Shown here: positions 8,148 through 16,941 of the stretch, piece by piece
How the letters are laid out: each line of letters begins with the position of its first letter
Numbering within the stretch: position 1 is the stretch's first letter
NCBI GenBank assembly: GCA_043758105.1
Contig: JAYVOF010000160.1
Span: 1-55,701 of the forward strand
DNA length: 55,701 nucleotides
Direction of reading: 5' to 3'
Source of the DNA: JANPPS01 sp043758105
GTDB taxonomy: Bacteria; Pseudomonadota; Alphaproteobacteria; Acetobacterales; Acetobacteraceae
Program-made: the position numbers and the translations under genes
The notes under the pieces: model-generated
The model's database searches: none
What the model was told of the DNA's origin: nothing
What the model saw: the letters and a program-made list of their open reading frames with translations, nothing else

Positions 8148-9615
8148 CCACCCGCCTGCCCAGCACGCGGCGGGCCAGCATCAGCAGATCGGTTTCGGCC
8201 CCGTCCGGCCGTCCGCTCAACGCCCATGCGCCCAGCAGAACGCCCCCATACACCGCGGCGCCGGCTACGACCGCCACGCTCAGGGACTGCGCCGGGGCCG
8301 TCGTCCCGGAGCCGAGCCCGCCCGCCGTCAGCACCCCCACCATGGCCAGCGTGGCGCAGATGCCTCGCCATACGAGCCGCCACGCGTCCGGCAGGCGAAT
8401 TTGGAAGCGCCGGAAGGCGATGACGATGTAGGCGGAGTTCTCGATCACGATGGTCAGGGCGTGGGCGGCCGCCGCACCGATCAAACCGAACAGCTGGACC
8501 AGGGCGATGGCGCTCGTGGCGCGCACGACCACGGAGACGAGGTTGATGTAGAATCCGGAGCGCAGCAGCCCATGCGCCGAGAGCAATGTCGCGGTCACGA
8601 GTCCCGGCGCGAGCATCACGCCCGAGAACCCCAGTATCCGGACAACATCCGCCGCACCCATCCAGGCCGGGCCAAAGGTCAGCATCACAACCGGCCCAGC
8701 CACCATGGAAACGCCGGTGGCGATCGGCAGCGAAACCACAATGACGGTGGCCAAAATACGCAGGTACGTGGACGCGATCTCCTGTTCTTCCCGCGACGCC
8801 GCGGCGAAGCTGGAAAAGCAGACCCGGCTCAACGGCGCGGCCAGTTCGTAGGTCGGCAGCAACGCGATCTCGGCGCCCGCCGAGTAGACGCCCACCTGGG
8901 TGATGCCCAGCATGCGTCCGATGACGAACCCGTCCAGCCGGTCCCGGATCATGATGGCCACGCTCACCGCCCAGCTCCATATGGAGAAGGTAGCGAGCTG
9001 CCGCCATGCCGCGAAGCCCAGCCGGGGGCGATACGGGTGCATGACGTAGCCCATGCCGGTCTCCAGCACCTGCCCGGTCGCAATCCCCGCGATGAGCGCC
9101 CAATGACTGCGCCACACCAGGGCGGACGCGATCGTGACGCCAATGGCGCACAGCCGCGGCAGCATCAACAGACGGAACTCCTTGTGAAATTCGAAGTGGC
9201 GGCGAAACTCGACGATGCCGATATTTTCGAACCCGGCGATCAGCGTGCACCCGGCCAGCACCAGTAAAATCGGTACCAGTCGGGGATCTTCGAAGAACGC
9301 AGCGACCGGCCAGGCGCACAAGGCAACCGCCATGGCCGTCACGAGCCCGCGGATGAGATTGATGGTGAACGCCGTATCATAGACCTCCCGCGTGGCATCC
9401 CGCTGCCGGATCACCGCCTCGTCGATCCCGAATGCGGAGAGTGCCAGCACACCTTGCGAAAAACCGGTGGCCAGGGCGACCAAGCCGAAATCCTTTGGCA
9501 CGAGAAGGCGCACGAGGATCAACGTGCTCACGAGGCCAAGCACGCGGGTCAGCATGCGCCACCCGATCGCCCAGCCCACGCCGCGCGCCGTTTTGCTTAG
9601 GATTGAGTCTGACAA
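8122..9615 (-). CDS. Polysaccharide flippase, Wzx/RfbX family
   Basis: This is a predicted 497-aa inner-membrane exporter of lipid-linked glycans (MATE-like MOP superfamily) with about 12-14 hydrophobic segments. The start is set at a TTG (9615) because the protein then opens MSDSILSKTARGVGWAIGWR, the usual N-terminus before helix 1. The open frame extends to 9780 without family-like sequence. The segments LRLLVPKDFGLVALA-type and FGIDEAVIRQRD match the polysaccharide-synthesis membrane family. It faces the glycosyltransferase cluster tail to tail with a 26-base overlap of the two coding ends. It probably serves the same surface glycan. Confidence 0.85.
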   Translation of the reverse strand: MSDSILSKTARGVGWAIGWRMLTRVLGLVSTLILVRLLVPKDFGLVALATGFSQGVLALSAFGIDEAVIRQRDATREVYDTAFTINLIRGLVTAMAVALCAWPVAAFFEDPRLVPILLVLAGCTLIAGFENIGIVEFRRHFEFHKEFRLLMLPRLCAIGVTIASALVWRSHWALIAGIATGQVLETGMGYVMHPYRPRLGFAAWRQLATFSIWSWAVSVAIMIRDRLDGFVIGRMLGITQVGVYSAGAEIALLPTYELAAPLSRVCFSSFAAASREEQEIASTYLRILATVIVVSLPIATGVSMVAGPVVMLTFGPAWMGAADVVRILGFSGVMLAPGLVTATLLSAHGLLRSGFYINLVSVVVRATSAIALVQLFGLIGAAAAHALTIVIENSAYIVIAFRRFQIRLPDAWRLVWRGICATLAMVGVLTAGGLGSGTTAPAQSLSVAVVAGAAVYGGVLLGAWALSGRPDGAETDLLMLARRVLGRRVVNPADRGD

Positions 9616-9653
9616 GGAGAGTTTGTATTCCGGGTGCGGGATCGAGATAGCAT

Positions 9654-9923
9654 TCAGAATGGCGGTGGTTTGGGACCGACCAGAGTGGTTGGTTTGAGGC
9701 CGCTTGGAGTGTCTCCTAGGGTCGTAGGAACGCCAGCCTGGATGAAGGCGTCGAACAAGGCCAGGTCTTTGTCGCTCCACGCGAATATCAACCCATACGG
9801 TGTGGGAGCGATATAGCCGGATTGAGAGATCCGAACCTGGGCACCCGATTGTATGAAGAGGTTGGCTATCTCTGCCACGGACCGTCCATGGCGTCCCGCA
9901 GCGTTAGGCAGCAGGCTTCGCGG
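9654..9923 (-). pseudogene. Unrecognised fragment, weakly ankyrin-repeat-like
   Basis: The stretch between the flippase and the Uma2 gene (about 340 bases) has one coherent reading on the minus strand. It contains GRSVAEIANLFIQSGAQVRI, then TPYGLIFAWSDKDLALFDAFI, then QAGVPTTLG, ending at a TGA at 9654. The spacing of LFIQSGAQV and AFIQAGVPT resembles two degenerate ankyrin units. No convincing start exists, and the sequence upstream of 9923 in this frame looks random. I cannot name the parent gene. It may be a 5'-truncated relic or chance. Confidence 0.3.
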
Positions 9924-9957
9924 GGCAGATCGGTGGTCAGCTGGAATGCCGGCGCGA

Positions 9958-10536
9958 TCACCCGGCAAGGTGCGTGTCGGCATACAGATTGTGAAGTGGC
10001 GCCGAGAAGCCGATACCCGGCAGCACCAGGTCACCATCCGTCACCATCACCGGCTCGAACGGCCAGGAGCCATCCGCCTGCCGGCTGTACACCTCTGCGC
10101 CGATGCTCTCGCTCTGGAGGACCAGGATGTCCCGCACGCTCGGGATCGAAGTGTAGGTGTAGATGTTGGACCATGTTTCACGCGTGTTGCTGGGCGAGAT
10201 GATCTCGGCCATCAGGATTGGCTCCTGTAGGACAGCCTCCGCCTTGGTGCTGCGGCGGGCGGCGATGGCCACGTCGGGGATGCGGACGTTGCGATGGGCC
10301 ATGACGCGAGGGATGACGCCGGGCTCGACCATGACTACACCGGGATGACCGATAGCTTTAAGATGGTTCGTCAGGGCAACCGCGAGCGCGGTTTGGATGA
10401 TCGCGTGCGTGATCGCGGCTGGTGCCATTTGCTCGGGATATCCGTTTTCCAACTGCCAGCGCATGCCGTCGCCGGGCTCCCAGGCCAGGAACTCCTCCGT
10501 GGTCATCGTCGGGGGCGGCGCAAGGATCGTGTCCAT
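9958..10536 (-). CDS. Uma2 family endonuclease (DUF820)
   Basis: This 192-aa protein is of the Uma2 restriction-endonuclease-like fold, abundant in bacteria with mobile DNA and of unclear role. Visible family marks are MTTEEFLAWEPGDGMRWQLE near the N-terminus, VEPGVIPRV, the core RIPDVAI and EPILMAEIISPSN, and IYTYTSIPSVRDILVLQ. The acidic residues E (LMAEIISP) and D (RIPDV) are the expected catalytic pair. The start is set at ATG 10536; a second ATG at 10554 adds only MWYPAP. It is transcribed away from the molybdenum hydroxylase operon, leaving about 110 bases for both promoters. Confidence 0.85.
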   Translation of the reverse strand: MDTILAPPPTMTTEEFLAWEPGDGMRWQLENGYPEQMAPAAITHAIIQTALAVALTNHLKAIGHPGVVMVEPGVIPRVMAHRNVRIPDVAIAARRSTKAEAVLQEPILMAEIISPSNTRETWSNIYTYTSIPSVRDILVLQSESIGAEVYSRQADGSWPFEPVMVTDGDLVLPGIGFSAPLHNLYADTHLAG

Positions 10537-10647
10537 AGGTGCAGGATACCACATATAAAACGTGCAAAAGAAGCGCCACCTTGACCCTTACCGTGCGCGC
10601 ACGCCACACTACGTCCCACGCGAAGGTTTAATATGAGGGAGTGAACG

Positions 10648-11145
10648 ATGCCGCAGGTGTCGCTGACCGTAAACGGTCGTCATCATACCGCCCAGATCGA
10701 GGGGCGGACGTTACTCGTGGAGTTGCTGCGGGAGACGCTGCATCTGACCGGCACGCATGTCGGCTGTGACACCAGCCAGTGCGGCGCATGCGTCGTCCAT
10801 GTGAACGGGCAATCGGTGAAGGCCTGCACCATGCTGGCTGCGCAGGCCGAGGGCGCGACGGTGCTCACCATCGAGGGGCTGGCCGCCAATGACGGCACGC
10901 TGCATCCGATGCAGGAGATGTTCCGTGAGCATCACGCGTTGCAATGCGGGTTCTGCACGCCGGGCATGGTGATGAGTGCGGTGGATCTCGTGCAGATGAA
11001 TCCGCAGGGGTTGACCGAGGATGAAATCCGCCACGGGCTCGAGGGCAATCTGTGCCGCTGCACCGGCTACCACAATATCGTGAAGGCGGTCGCGGCGGCG
11101 TGGCCCCTCATGCACAACAAAGCATTGCCGATCGCCGCTGAATAG
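10648..11145 (+). CDS. Xanthine dehydrogenase/CO dehydrogenase family 2Fe-2S subunit (CoxS-like)
   Basis: This small iron-sulfur subunit (165 aa) of a molybdenum hydroxylase passes electrons from the Mo site to FAD. The plant-ferredoxin-type cluster is bound by C40, C45, C48 and C60 (GCDTSQCGACVVH). The second cluster is bound by C100, C103, C136 and C138 (QCGFCTPG and LCRCTG). A ribosome site GAGGGAG precedes the ATG. The length is normal. It is the first gene of an S-L-M operon, with 32 bases to the large subunit. Confidence 0.93.
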   Translation: MPQVSLTVNGRHHTAQIEGRTLLVELLRETLHLTGTHVGCDTSQCGACVVHVNGQSVKACTMLAAQAEGATVLTIEGLAANDGTLHPMQEMFREHHALQCGFCTPGMVMSAVDLVQMNPQGLTEDEIRHGLEGNLCRCTGYHNIVKAVAAAWPLMHNKALPIAAE

Positions 11146-11177
11146 GCTCAACGCCAATCAATAAGGGGAGATGCAGC

Positions 11178-13559
11178 ATGGGATTTGAAGGCATTGGCGT
11201 CTCGATGCGCCGTAAGGAAGACCACCGCTTCTTGGCCGGCCGCGGCAATTACACCGATGACATGAACCGGCCCGGCCAGTTGCATGCCATCATTCGCCGC
11301 TCGGACCGTCCGCACGCCAAGTTGCTGGGGGTCGATACCGCAGCCGCCAAGGCCGCGCCCGGTGTGATCGCGGTCTATGTCGGCGCGGACCTCGATGCGG
11401 ATGGCGTCGGCGGCGTGCCGTGCGGTTGGCAGATACACAATAAGGACGGCTCGCCCATGGCGGAGCCGCCGCATCCGGTGCTGGCCACCGGCAAGGTGCG
11501 GCATGTGGGCGATCCGGTCGCCGTCGTGATCGCCGAGACCCGGCAGCAGGCGAAGAATGCCGCCGAGTTGCTCGAGATTTCCTATGACGACCTGCCGGGC
11601 TTCTCCGGCGTGCGGGATGCGATCGCGCCGGGTGCGCCGCAGCTGCATGACGCGGCGCCGGGCAACGTCTGTTATGACTGGCACCTGGGCGACAAGGCCA
11701 TGGTGGATGCGGCGTTCGCGCAGGCGAAGCATGTCGTGAAGCTGGACCTGATCAACAACCGGCTGGTGCCGAACGCCATGGAGCCGCGCGCCGCGATCGG
11801 CGAGTGCGATCCGTCCTCGGGCGATTACACGCTCTACACCACCAGCCAGAACCCGCACGTGATCCGCCTGCTGATGGGCGCGTTCGTGCTGCACATTCCG
11901 GAGAACAAGCTGCGCGTCGTGGCGCCGGATGTGGGCGGCGGCTTCGGCAGCAAGATCTACCACTATGCCGAGGAGGCGATCGTCACCTGGGCCGCGGGCA
12001 AGCTGAAGCGCCCGGTGAAGTGGACCTGCGACCGAAGCGAGGCGTTCCTGTCCGACGCGCATGGCCGCGACCATGACAGCACGGCGGAGATGGCGTTGGA
12101 CGCCGAGGGCCACTTCCTCGCGCTCCGCGTCAGCACGATCTGCAACATGGGCGCCTATCTCAGCACCTTTGCGCCGGCCGTGCCGACCTGGCTGTATGCG
12201 ACGCTGCTGGCCGGCGTGTATAAGACGCCTGCAGTGTATGCCGAGGTGAAGGCGGTCTTCACCAACACCGTCCCGGTGGACGCCTATCGCGGCGCGGGCC
12301 GTCCGGAGGCAACGTATCTGCTGGAGCGTTTGGTCGATGTGATCGCGCGGGAGACGGGGATCGACCGGGTCGAGTTGCGCCGCAAGAATTTCATCGGGCG
12401 CGACCAGTTCCCGTATCAGACACCGGTGGCGCTGGTATATGACAGCGGCGACTACCAGACCACACTCAAGGTGGCGCTGGCCGCGGCCGATTGGGACGGG
12501 TTCGAGGCACGCCGGGCGGCGGCGGCCCGCAAGGGTAAACTGCGCGGGATCGGGATTTCCACCTATGTCGAGGCGTGTGGTATTGCGCCATCGAAGCTGG
12601 TCGGCCAATTGGGCGCGCGCGCCGGACTGTATGAGGTGGCGAACGTTCGTGTCCATCCGACCGGCAGCGTCAGCGTGTTCACCGGCACGCATAGCCATGG
12701 CCAAGGGCATGAGACGACGTTCGCGCAGCTGGTCGCCGATCAGCTCGGCGTGCCGTTCGATCAGATCGAGATCGTGCATGGTGACACCGCCAAAATCCCA
12801 TTCGGCATGGGCACCTATGGCAGCCGCAGCCTGGCTGTTGGTGGCTCGGCGATGGTGAAGGCCATGGATAAGGTCATCGCCAAGGGCAAGAAGATCGCGG
12901 CATTCCTGATGGAAGCGTCGGTCGAGGATATCGAGTTCAAGGACGGCTTCTTCTCGGTGGCCGGCACGGATAAGAAGAAGGCGCTGGCGGAGATATCGTT
13001 GGCTGCGTATGTGCCGCATAACTACCCGATCGAGGAGCTGGAGCCCGGCCTCGATGAGACCGCGTTCTATGATCCGAAGAACTTCACCTTCCCCGGCGGC
13101 TGCCACGTCTGTGAGGTGGAGATCGATCCGGAGACCGGCGTGGTCGCGGTCGTGAACATGACGGCGGTGGATGACGTGGGCCGGGTGATCAACCCGATGA
13201 TCGTCGAGGGCCAGGTGCATGGCGGCTTGGCGCAGGGCATCGGTCAGGCCTTGCTCGAGGGTGCGGTGTATGACCGGGAGGGTCAGCTCGTGACCGGCTC
13301 GTTCATGGACTACCAGATGCCGCGGGCGATCGACTTCCCGGGCATGCATACCTCGACCGAGAACACGCTTTGCACGCATAACCCGTTGGGATCGAAGGGT
13401 GTGGGGGAGACCGGGGCCATCGGCTCGCCGCCTTCGGTGATCAACGCGGTGGTCGATGCGCTGCGGGATTACAATGTGCGCCATCTGGACATGCCTGCGT
13501 CGCCGCAGAAGATTTGGTCCATCATCCAAGCCAACCAGCCGCGCATGGCAGCGGAATAG
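11178..13559 (+). CDS. Molybdopterin-binding large subunit, form II CoxL/aerobic CO dehydrogenase-like
   Basis: This is the catalytic subunit (793 aa) of a xanthine oxidase family enzyme. The start is supported by AAGGGGAG upstream and by the family opening with RRKEDHRFLAGRGNYTDD. The active-site loop reads AYRGAGR at residues 369-375. That is the form II (putative) CO dehydrogenase signature; form I enzymes with proven CO oxidation carry AYXCSFR. The Mo-cofactor motif GGGFGSK, the GQGHETTFAQ stretch and the final KGVGETGAIGSPP with its catalytic glutamate are all present. The substrate is therefore uncertain: CO is possible, but aromatic aldehydes, purines or other heterocycles fit equally well. 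Confidence 0.92.
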   Translation: MGFEGIGVSMRRKEDHRFLAGRGNYTDDMNRPGQLHAIIRRSDRPHAKLLGVDTAAAKAAPGVIAVYVGADLDADGVGGVPCGWQIHNKDGSPMAEPPHPVLATGKVRHVGDPVAVVIAETRQQAKNAAELLEISYDDLPGFSGVRDAIAPGAPQLHDAAPGNVCYDWHLGDKAMVDAAFAQAKHVVKLDLINNRLVPNAMEPRAAIGECDPSSGDYTLYTTSQNPHVIRLLMGAFVLHIPENKLRVVAPDVGGGFGSKIYHYAEEAIVTWAAGKLKRPVKWTCDRSEAFLSDAHGRDHDSTAEMALDAEGHFLALRVSTICNMGAYLSTFAPAVPTWLYATLLAGVYKTPAVYAEVKAVFTNTVPVDAYRGAGRPEATYLLERLVDVIARETGIDRVELRRKNFIGRDQFPYQTPVALVYDSGDYQTTLKVALAAADWDGFEARRAAAARKGKLRGIGISTYVEACGIAPSKLVGQLGARAGLYEVANVRVHPTGSVSVFTGTHSHGQGHETTFAQLVADQLGVPFDQIEIVHGDTAKIPFGMGTYGSRSLAVGGSAMVKAMDKVIAKGKKIAAFLMEASVEDIEFKDGFFSVAGTDKKKALAEISLAAYVPHNYPIEELEPGLDETAFYDPKNFTFPGGCHVCEVEIDPETGVVAVVNMTAVDDVGRVINPMIVEGQVHGGLAQGIGQALLEGAVYDREGQLVTGSFMDYQMPRAIDFPGMHTSTENTLCTHNPLGSKGVGETGAIGSPPSVINAVVDALRDYNVRHLDMPASPQKIWSIIQANQPRMAAE

Positions 13560-13569
13560 GGGATACGCC

Positions 13570-14358
13570 ATGTATGATTTCACGTACACGAAGCCCGCCA
13601 GTATCCCCGACGCCGTCAAGGCGTTGGGCGAGACGGACAGCAAGGCCTTGGCCGGCGGCCAGACTTTCATCCCCGTGCTAAAGCAGCGTCTCAACAAGCC
13701 GAGCTCGATCGTTGATTTGTCGGCATTAAATCTGGCGGCGATCACGGCAACGCCCACCAGCATCACCATCGGCGCGATGGCGACGCACCACGCGATCGAG
13801 AGCAACGCCGACATCAAGGCGCGCATCCCGGGCCTGGCGAAGATGGCGTCCTGGATTGGTGACACCCAGGTCCGCCACCGCGGCACCATGGGCGGGTCGG
13901 TCGCCAACAATGACCCGTCGGCTTGCTATCCCTCAGCCGTGCTGGCCTTGGGCGCCACGATCCACACCAACAAGCGGGCGATTAAGGCGGACGATTATTT
14001 CAAGGGCATGTTCACCACTGCGCTCGAGACGGACGAGCTGATCACCAAGGTGGAGTTCCCGATCCCGGAGAAATCCAACTACGAAAAATTTCGCAACCCG
14101 GCGTCGCGCTACGCGATGGTCGGCGTGTTCGTGGCCAAGGGGCCATCCGGCACCCGCGTCGCGATCACCGGGGCTGGGCAGGACGGCGTGTTCCGGCACA
14201 ATGCGATGGAGCAGGCGCTCGCCTCGAATTGGTCAGCCGATGCGATTAAAGGAATCGTGACCCCGGCCACTGGACTGAATGGCGACATTCACGCCAGTCC
14301 GGAGTATCGTGCGCATCTGATCGGCGTGATGGCGCGCCGGGCCGTTGCGGCGGCGTAA
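13570..14358 (+). CDS. FAD-binding medium subunit of molybdenum hydroxylase (CoxM-like)
   Basis: This 262-aa flavin subunit accepts electrons from the iron-sulfur subunit. The ATG at 13570 gives MYDFTYTKPASI and follows the large-subunit stop by ten bases; the longer frame from 13456 is an overlap artefact. FAD motifs are AGGQTFIPVLKQRL and TMGGSVANNDPSACYPSAVL. The protein is slightly short but complete for this family (about 260-290 aa). It closes the S-L-M operon. No MoCu-insertion accessory genes (coxD, coxE, coxF) follow, which weakens an assignment as a true CO dehydrogenase. Confidence 0.92.
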   Translation: MYDFTYTKPASIPDAVKALGETDSKALAGGQTFIPVLKQRLNKPSSIVDLSALNLAAITATPTSITIGAMATHHAIESNADIKARIPGLAKMASWIGDTQVRHRGTMGGSVANNDPSACYPSAVLALGATIHTNKRAIKADDYFKGMFTTALETDELITKVEFPIPEKSNYEKFRNPASRYAMVGVFVAKGPSGTRVAITGAGQDGVFRHNAMEQALASNWSADAIKGIVTPATGLNGDIHASPEYRAHLIGVMARRAVAAA

Positions 14359-14374
14359 GTAGGATTCCTGTTCG

Positions 14375-14686
14375 TTGGTCGTTGATCTTCATTTGTTGTG
14401 TAAGCAAGGCATCAAAAACAAGCGGGTCGGTCCAGAGCCGACCCGCTATGAAACCGGCACGTGGCCGGTGACGGACGAGGTCGCTGAGGAGGCAGTTGGC
14501 GGACGCGTCTATCTGCATGCGGCCCGGGCGGAGGACGCATATTACGGCGGCACGATCCAATCCTGGCGCGCGTCGGCCGAAGACCCAAAGCGGAAGCTGT
14601 TCACCTACCTGGTGGATGGCCCATTCCGTATTCGCTGCCCGGAGAAATGGGGCCAGGAGAAGGCCATCGTACGTCGCGAGGACTAA
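14375..14686 (+). CDS. Hypothetical protein
   Basis: I do not recognise this 103-residue frame. It starts at a TTG (14375) 17 bases after the molybdenum hydroxylase operon; the credible portion begins near RVGPEPTRYETGTWPVTDE. Later parts read GGRVYLHAARAEDAYYGG and end CPEKWGQEKAIVRRED. It has no signal peptide or membrane segment and looks like a small compact cytosolic protein. High GC in third positions over most of the frame and a strong hairpin shortly after the stop support a real gene. It may be the last gene of the preceding operon. Confidence 0.5.
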   Translation: MVVDLHLLCKQGIKNKRVGPEPTRYETGTWPVTDEVAEEAVGGRVYLHAARAEDAYYGGTIQSWRASAEDPKRKLFTYLVDGPFRIRCPEKWGQEKAIVRRED

Positions 14687-14728
14687 TCGGTCGGCACACG
14701 CGCATCATCCCGATTAGCTAGGGCTTCT

Positions 14729-14758
14729 GCCCGGCCAGCCACATGCGGCAGGCCGGGC
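14729..14758 (+). terminator. Strong hairpin, probable terminator
   Basis: Arms GCCCGGCC (14729-14736) and GGCCGGGC (14751-14758) pair perfectly. After an A/A mismatch, GCC and GGC extend the stem inside the loop. It lies 40 bases after the small hypothetical gene. The downstream T-tract is weak (GTTT, then GTTTTC), so it may act only in part without Rho. Confidence 0.6.
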
Positions 14759-14920
14759 GGCATCGTTTAACAGTTTTCAAGTCAATTCGATCTGGCTGCC
14801 GGGCACCGCCGGCCTATTCTTGAAGCCGCCGTAAGCGGCAATTTGATCGGCGCGGCCTCCTATCCGATCGCTGCAGATAGAGCCATATTCGTGGTGAATG
14901 TTAATGGGACGGGAGGCGAT

Positions 14921-15490
14921 ATGATGCAGCCGACCGGCGTTCGTCGCGACGCCGCCATGGGAACGGGGGCCGTGGTGACGTATTTGCTGCTCGGGACTAT
15001 TTTTGCCGTGCTGACGGGCTTGCTTCCGCTCACGGCCGCGGCGCAGCCCGCGTATAAGCCAGTGCAGGCAGCCCAGGCTTGGGCGCGGGCGACGCCGCCG
15101 CAGCAGCGTGTGACCACCGGGTATATCGTGCTCACCAGCCCCGCGGATGACCAGCTTTTAGGCGCCAGCTCCGCGGCGGCGGGCCGGGTCGAAGTGCACG
15201 AGATGACGATGGAGGGCTCCATCATGCACATGCGGGCGGTGCCCGGCGGGGTGCGCCTGCCGCCGGGTAAGGCGGTCGGGCTGACACCAGGCGGCTACCA
15301 CTTGATGCTGTCGGAGTTGCGGCGGCCGTTGGTGGTGGGGCAAACCATCCCGGTTGAGCTCCACTTCCAGCATGCCCCGCCGTTGGAGGTCCAATTCCAA
15401 GTCTTAAAGTTGGGTTCGACTGGACCTGAGCCGGCGCGCGCGCCTGCATACCCGGCGCCGATGGCGGGTATGAAGGACATGCCTCGATGA
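14921..15490 (+). CDS. Periplasmic copper chaperone PCu(A)C family (DUF461)
   Basis: This is a predicted periplasmic Cu(I) carrier that helps load the CuA or CuB site of cytochrome oxidase. A GGGAGG site at 14911 precedes a double ATG at 14921 and 14924; the second has the better spacing. A hydrophobic segment (AVVTYLLLGTIFAVLTGLLP) followed by AAA is a signal peptide. The copper-site residues fit the H-x-M / HxM pattern: VHEMTM, then SIMHM, then GGYHLML. The C-terminal tail ends MAGMKDMPR and may bind extra copper. It stands alone between two palindromic or hairpin elements, so it is probably monocistronic. Confidence 0.88.
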   Translation: MMQPTGVRRDAAMGTGAVVTYLLLGTIFAVLTGLLPLTAAAQPAYKPVQAAQAWARATPPQQRVTTGYIVLTSPADDQLLGASSAAAGRVEVHEMTMEGSIMHMRAVPGGVRLPPGKAVGLTPGGYHLMLSELRRPLVVGQTIPVELHFQHAPPLEVQFQVLKLGSTGPEPARAPAYPAPMAGMKDMPR

Positions 15491-15580
15491 CGGCCGAATT
15501 GCGCCGCCGTAAAAAACCGTCTTGCCTCGTCAAAGGGTCAAATCACCCACGGCATTAAGGTTTGACCGGCGACCAACCGC

Positions 15581-15670
15581 CGTCATTTCGAGCCGCTCGG
15601 CGAAGCAATCCAGGGTAAGCAAGCGCTCTCGTCGCCCCTGGATTGCTTCGCCAAGCGGATCGCAATGACG
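15581..15670. repeat. Dispersed palindromic repeat, compact copy 2
   Basis: This copy starts CGTCATTTCGAGC and ends GATCGCAATGACG, with GAAGCAATCCAGGG facing CCCCTGGATTGCTTCG across about 20 bases. It lies between the convergent copper chaperone and hemA genes, where a folded transcript could end transcription from both sides. Confidence 0.88.
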
Positions 15671-15716
15671 GTTAAGGATAGTAGGTCACTGAGTACGGCC
15701 ATTGGTGTAATTTCGG

Positions 15717-16928
15717 CTAAGCTACTCGCTTTAGGCTATGCTCGGACCAAATGCTGGATAACGCGCTGACAAGATGCGCGATGTCAGCGCTGGTATGCAG
15801 CGGACCCGGCGTGATGCGCAGCCGCTCGGTGCCGCGGGGGACGGTAGGGTAGTTGATGGGCTGCAGATAGACGCCGAATTGCTGCATCAGCCGGTCGCTG
15901 ATCTGCTTGCACAGCTTGGCGTCGCCTACCATCACCGGGACGATGTGCGACGGGTTGGGCATATGCGGCACGCCCACCGCGTCCAGCGCCGCGCGCAGCT
16001 CCGCCACCCTGGCCTGCTGGCCCTCGCGCTCGGCCGAGCTGGTTTTCAAGTGCCGGATGCTGGCCAGGGCGCCGGCGCACACGGCAGGCGGCAGGGCAGT
16101 GGTGAAGATGAAGCCGCTGGCGAAGCTGCGCACGAAATCCACCATGGCGGCGGAGCCGGCAATATAGCCGCCGATCACGCCGAAGCCCTTGGCCAGCGTG
16201 CCCTCCGTAACGGTGATGCGGTGGGACAGGCCCTCCTTCTCCGCAATCCCGCCGCCGCGGGGCCCGTACAGGCCCACCGCGTGCACTTCATCGAGGTAGG
16301 TCATGGCGCCGTGCTTGTCCGCCACGTCGCAGATTTCGCGCACAGGTGCCACGTCACCGTCCATGGAGTAGATGCTCTCGAACACGATCATCTTGGGACG
16401 CGCCGGGTCGAGGTCGGAGAGTTTCCGGTCGAGGTCCTCGGGGTCGTTATGCGCGAACACCATCTTATCCGCGCGGCTGTGGCGGATGCCCTCGATCATG
16501 GAGGCATGGTTCAACTCATCCGACAGCACCATGCAGTTGGGCAGGCGCGCGCCCAGCGTGCTCAGCGCGGCCCAGTTGGACATGTAGCCGGAGTTAAACA
16601 GCAGGGCGCTGTCCGCGTGATGCAGGTCCGCCAGCTCTTGCTCCAGCAGCACGTGATAATGATTGGTGCCGGCGATGTTGCGCGTGCCGCCGGCGCCGGC
16701 GCCGCAGGAATCGAGCGCTTCATGCATGGCTGCGAGCACGGACGGGTGCTGGCCCATGCCGAGATAGTCATTGCTGCACCAGACGGTGCAATCCCCCTTC
16801 ACGCCGTCGGCCATGTGCACCGCACTCGGGAAGCTGCCGGCTTGGCGCTGCAAATCCGCGAACACGCGGTAATTGCCGGCCTTACGGAGGGTGTCGAGTT
16901 CCTTTTGGAAGAACCATTCGTAGTTCAT
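15717..16928 (-). CDS. hemA: 5-aminolevulinate synthase (ALAS)
   Basis: This PLP enzyme condenses glycine and succinyl-CoA to 5-aminolevulinate, the entry step of tetrapyrrole synthesis in alphaproteobacteria. It is 403 aa, the usual size. The start at ATG 16928 gives MNYEWFFQKELDTLRK and has GGGAGA upstream; the longer open frame to 17021 has no support. The PLP lysine is K247 in TEGTLAKGFGVIGG, with GTRNIAGTNHYH, the glycine loop, before it. It is the last gene of the minus-strand photosynthesis run, 13 bases after puhE, so precursor supply is transcribed together with pigment and reaction-centre assembly genes. Confidence 0.97.
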   Translation of the reverse strand: MNYEWFFQKELDTLRKAGNYRVFADLQRQAGSFPSAVHMADGVKGDCTVWCSNDYLGMGQHPSVLAAMHEALDSCGAGAGGTRNIAGTNHYHVLLEQELADLHHADSALLFNSGYMSNWAALSTLGARLPNCMVLSDELNHASMIEGIRHSRADKMVFAHNDPEDLDRKLSDLDPARPKMIVFESIYSMDGDVAPVREICDVADKHGAMTYLDEVHAVGLYGPRGGGIAEKEGLSHRITVTEGTLAKGFGVIGGYIAGSAAMVDFVRSFASGFIFTTALPPAVCAGALASIRHLKTSSAEREGQQARVAELRAALDAVGVPHMPNPSHIVPVMVGDAKLCKQISDRLMQQFGVYLQPINYPTVPRGTERLRITPGPLHTSADIAHLVSALSSIWSEHSLKRVA

Positions 16929-16941
16929 TGCGTGTCTCCCA

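Noticed and set aside
10560..10647. Sigma-70 promoter before the molybdenum hydroxylase operon (TTGACC at 10581)
   Set aside because: No acceptable -10 box lies 16-18 bases downstream, so the match is probably chance.
11148..13910. A 920-codon open frame on the minus strand opposite the molybdenum hydroxylase large subunit
   Set aside because: It is the antisense of a clearly conserved gene, is His/Arg-rich without recognisable motifs, and arises from high GC and codon bias.
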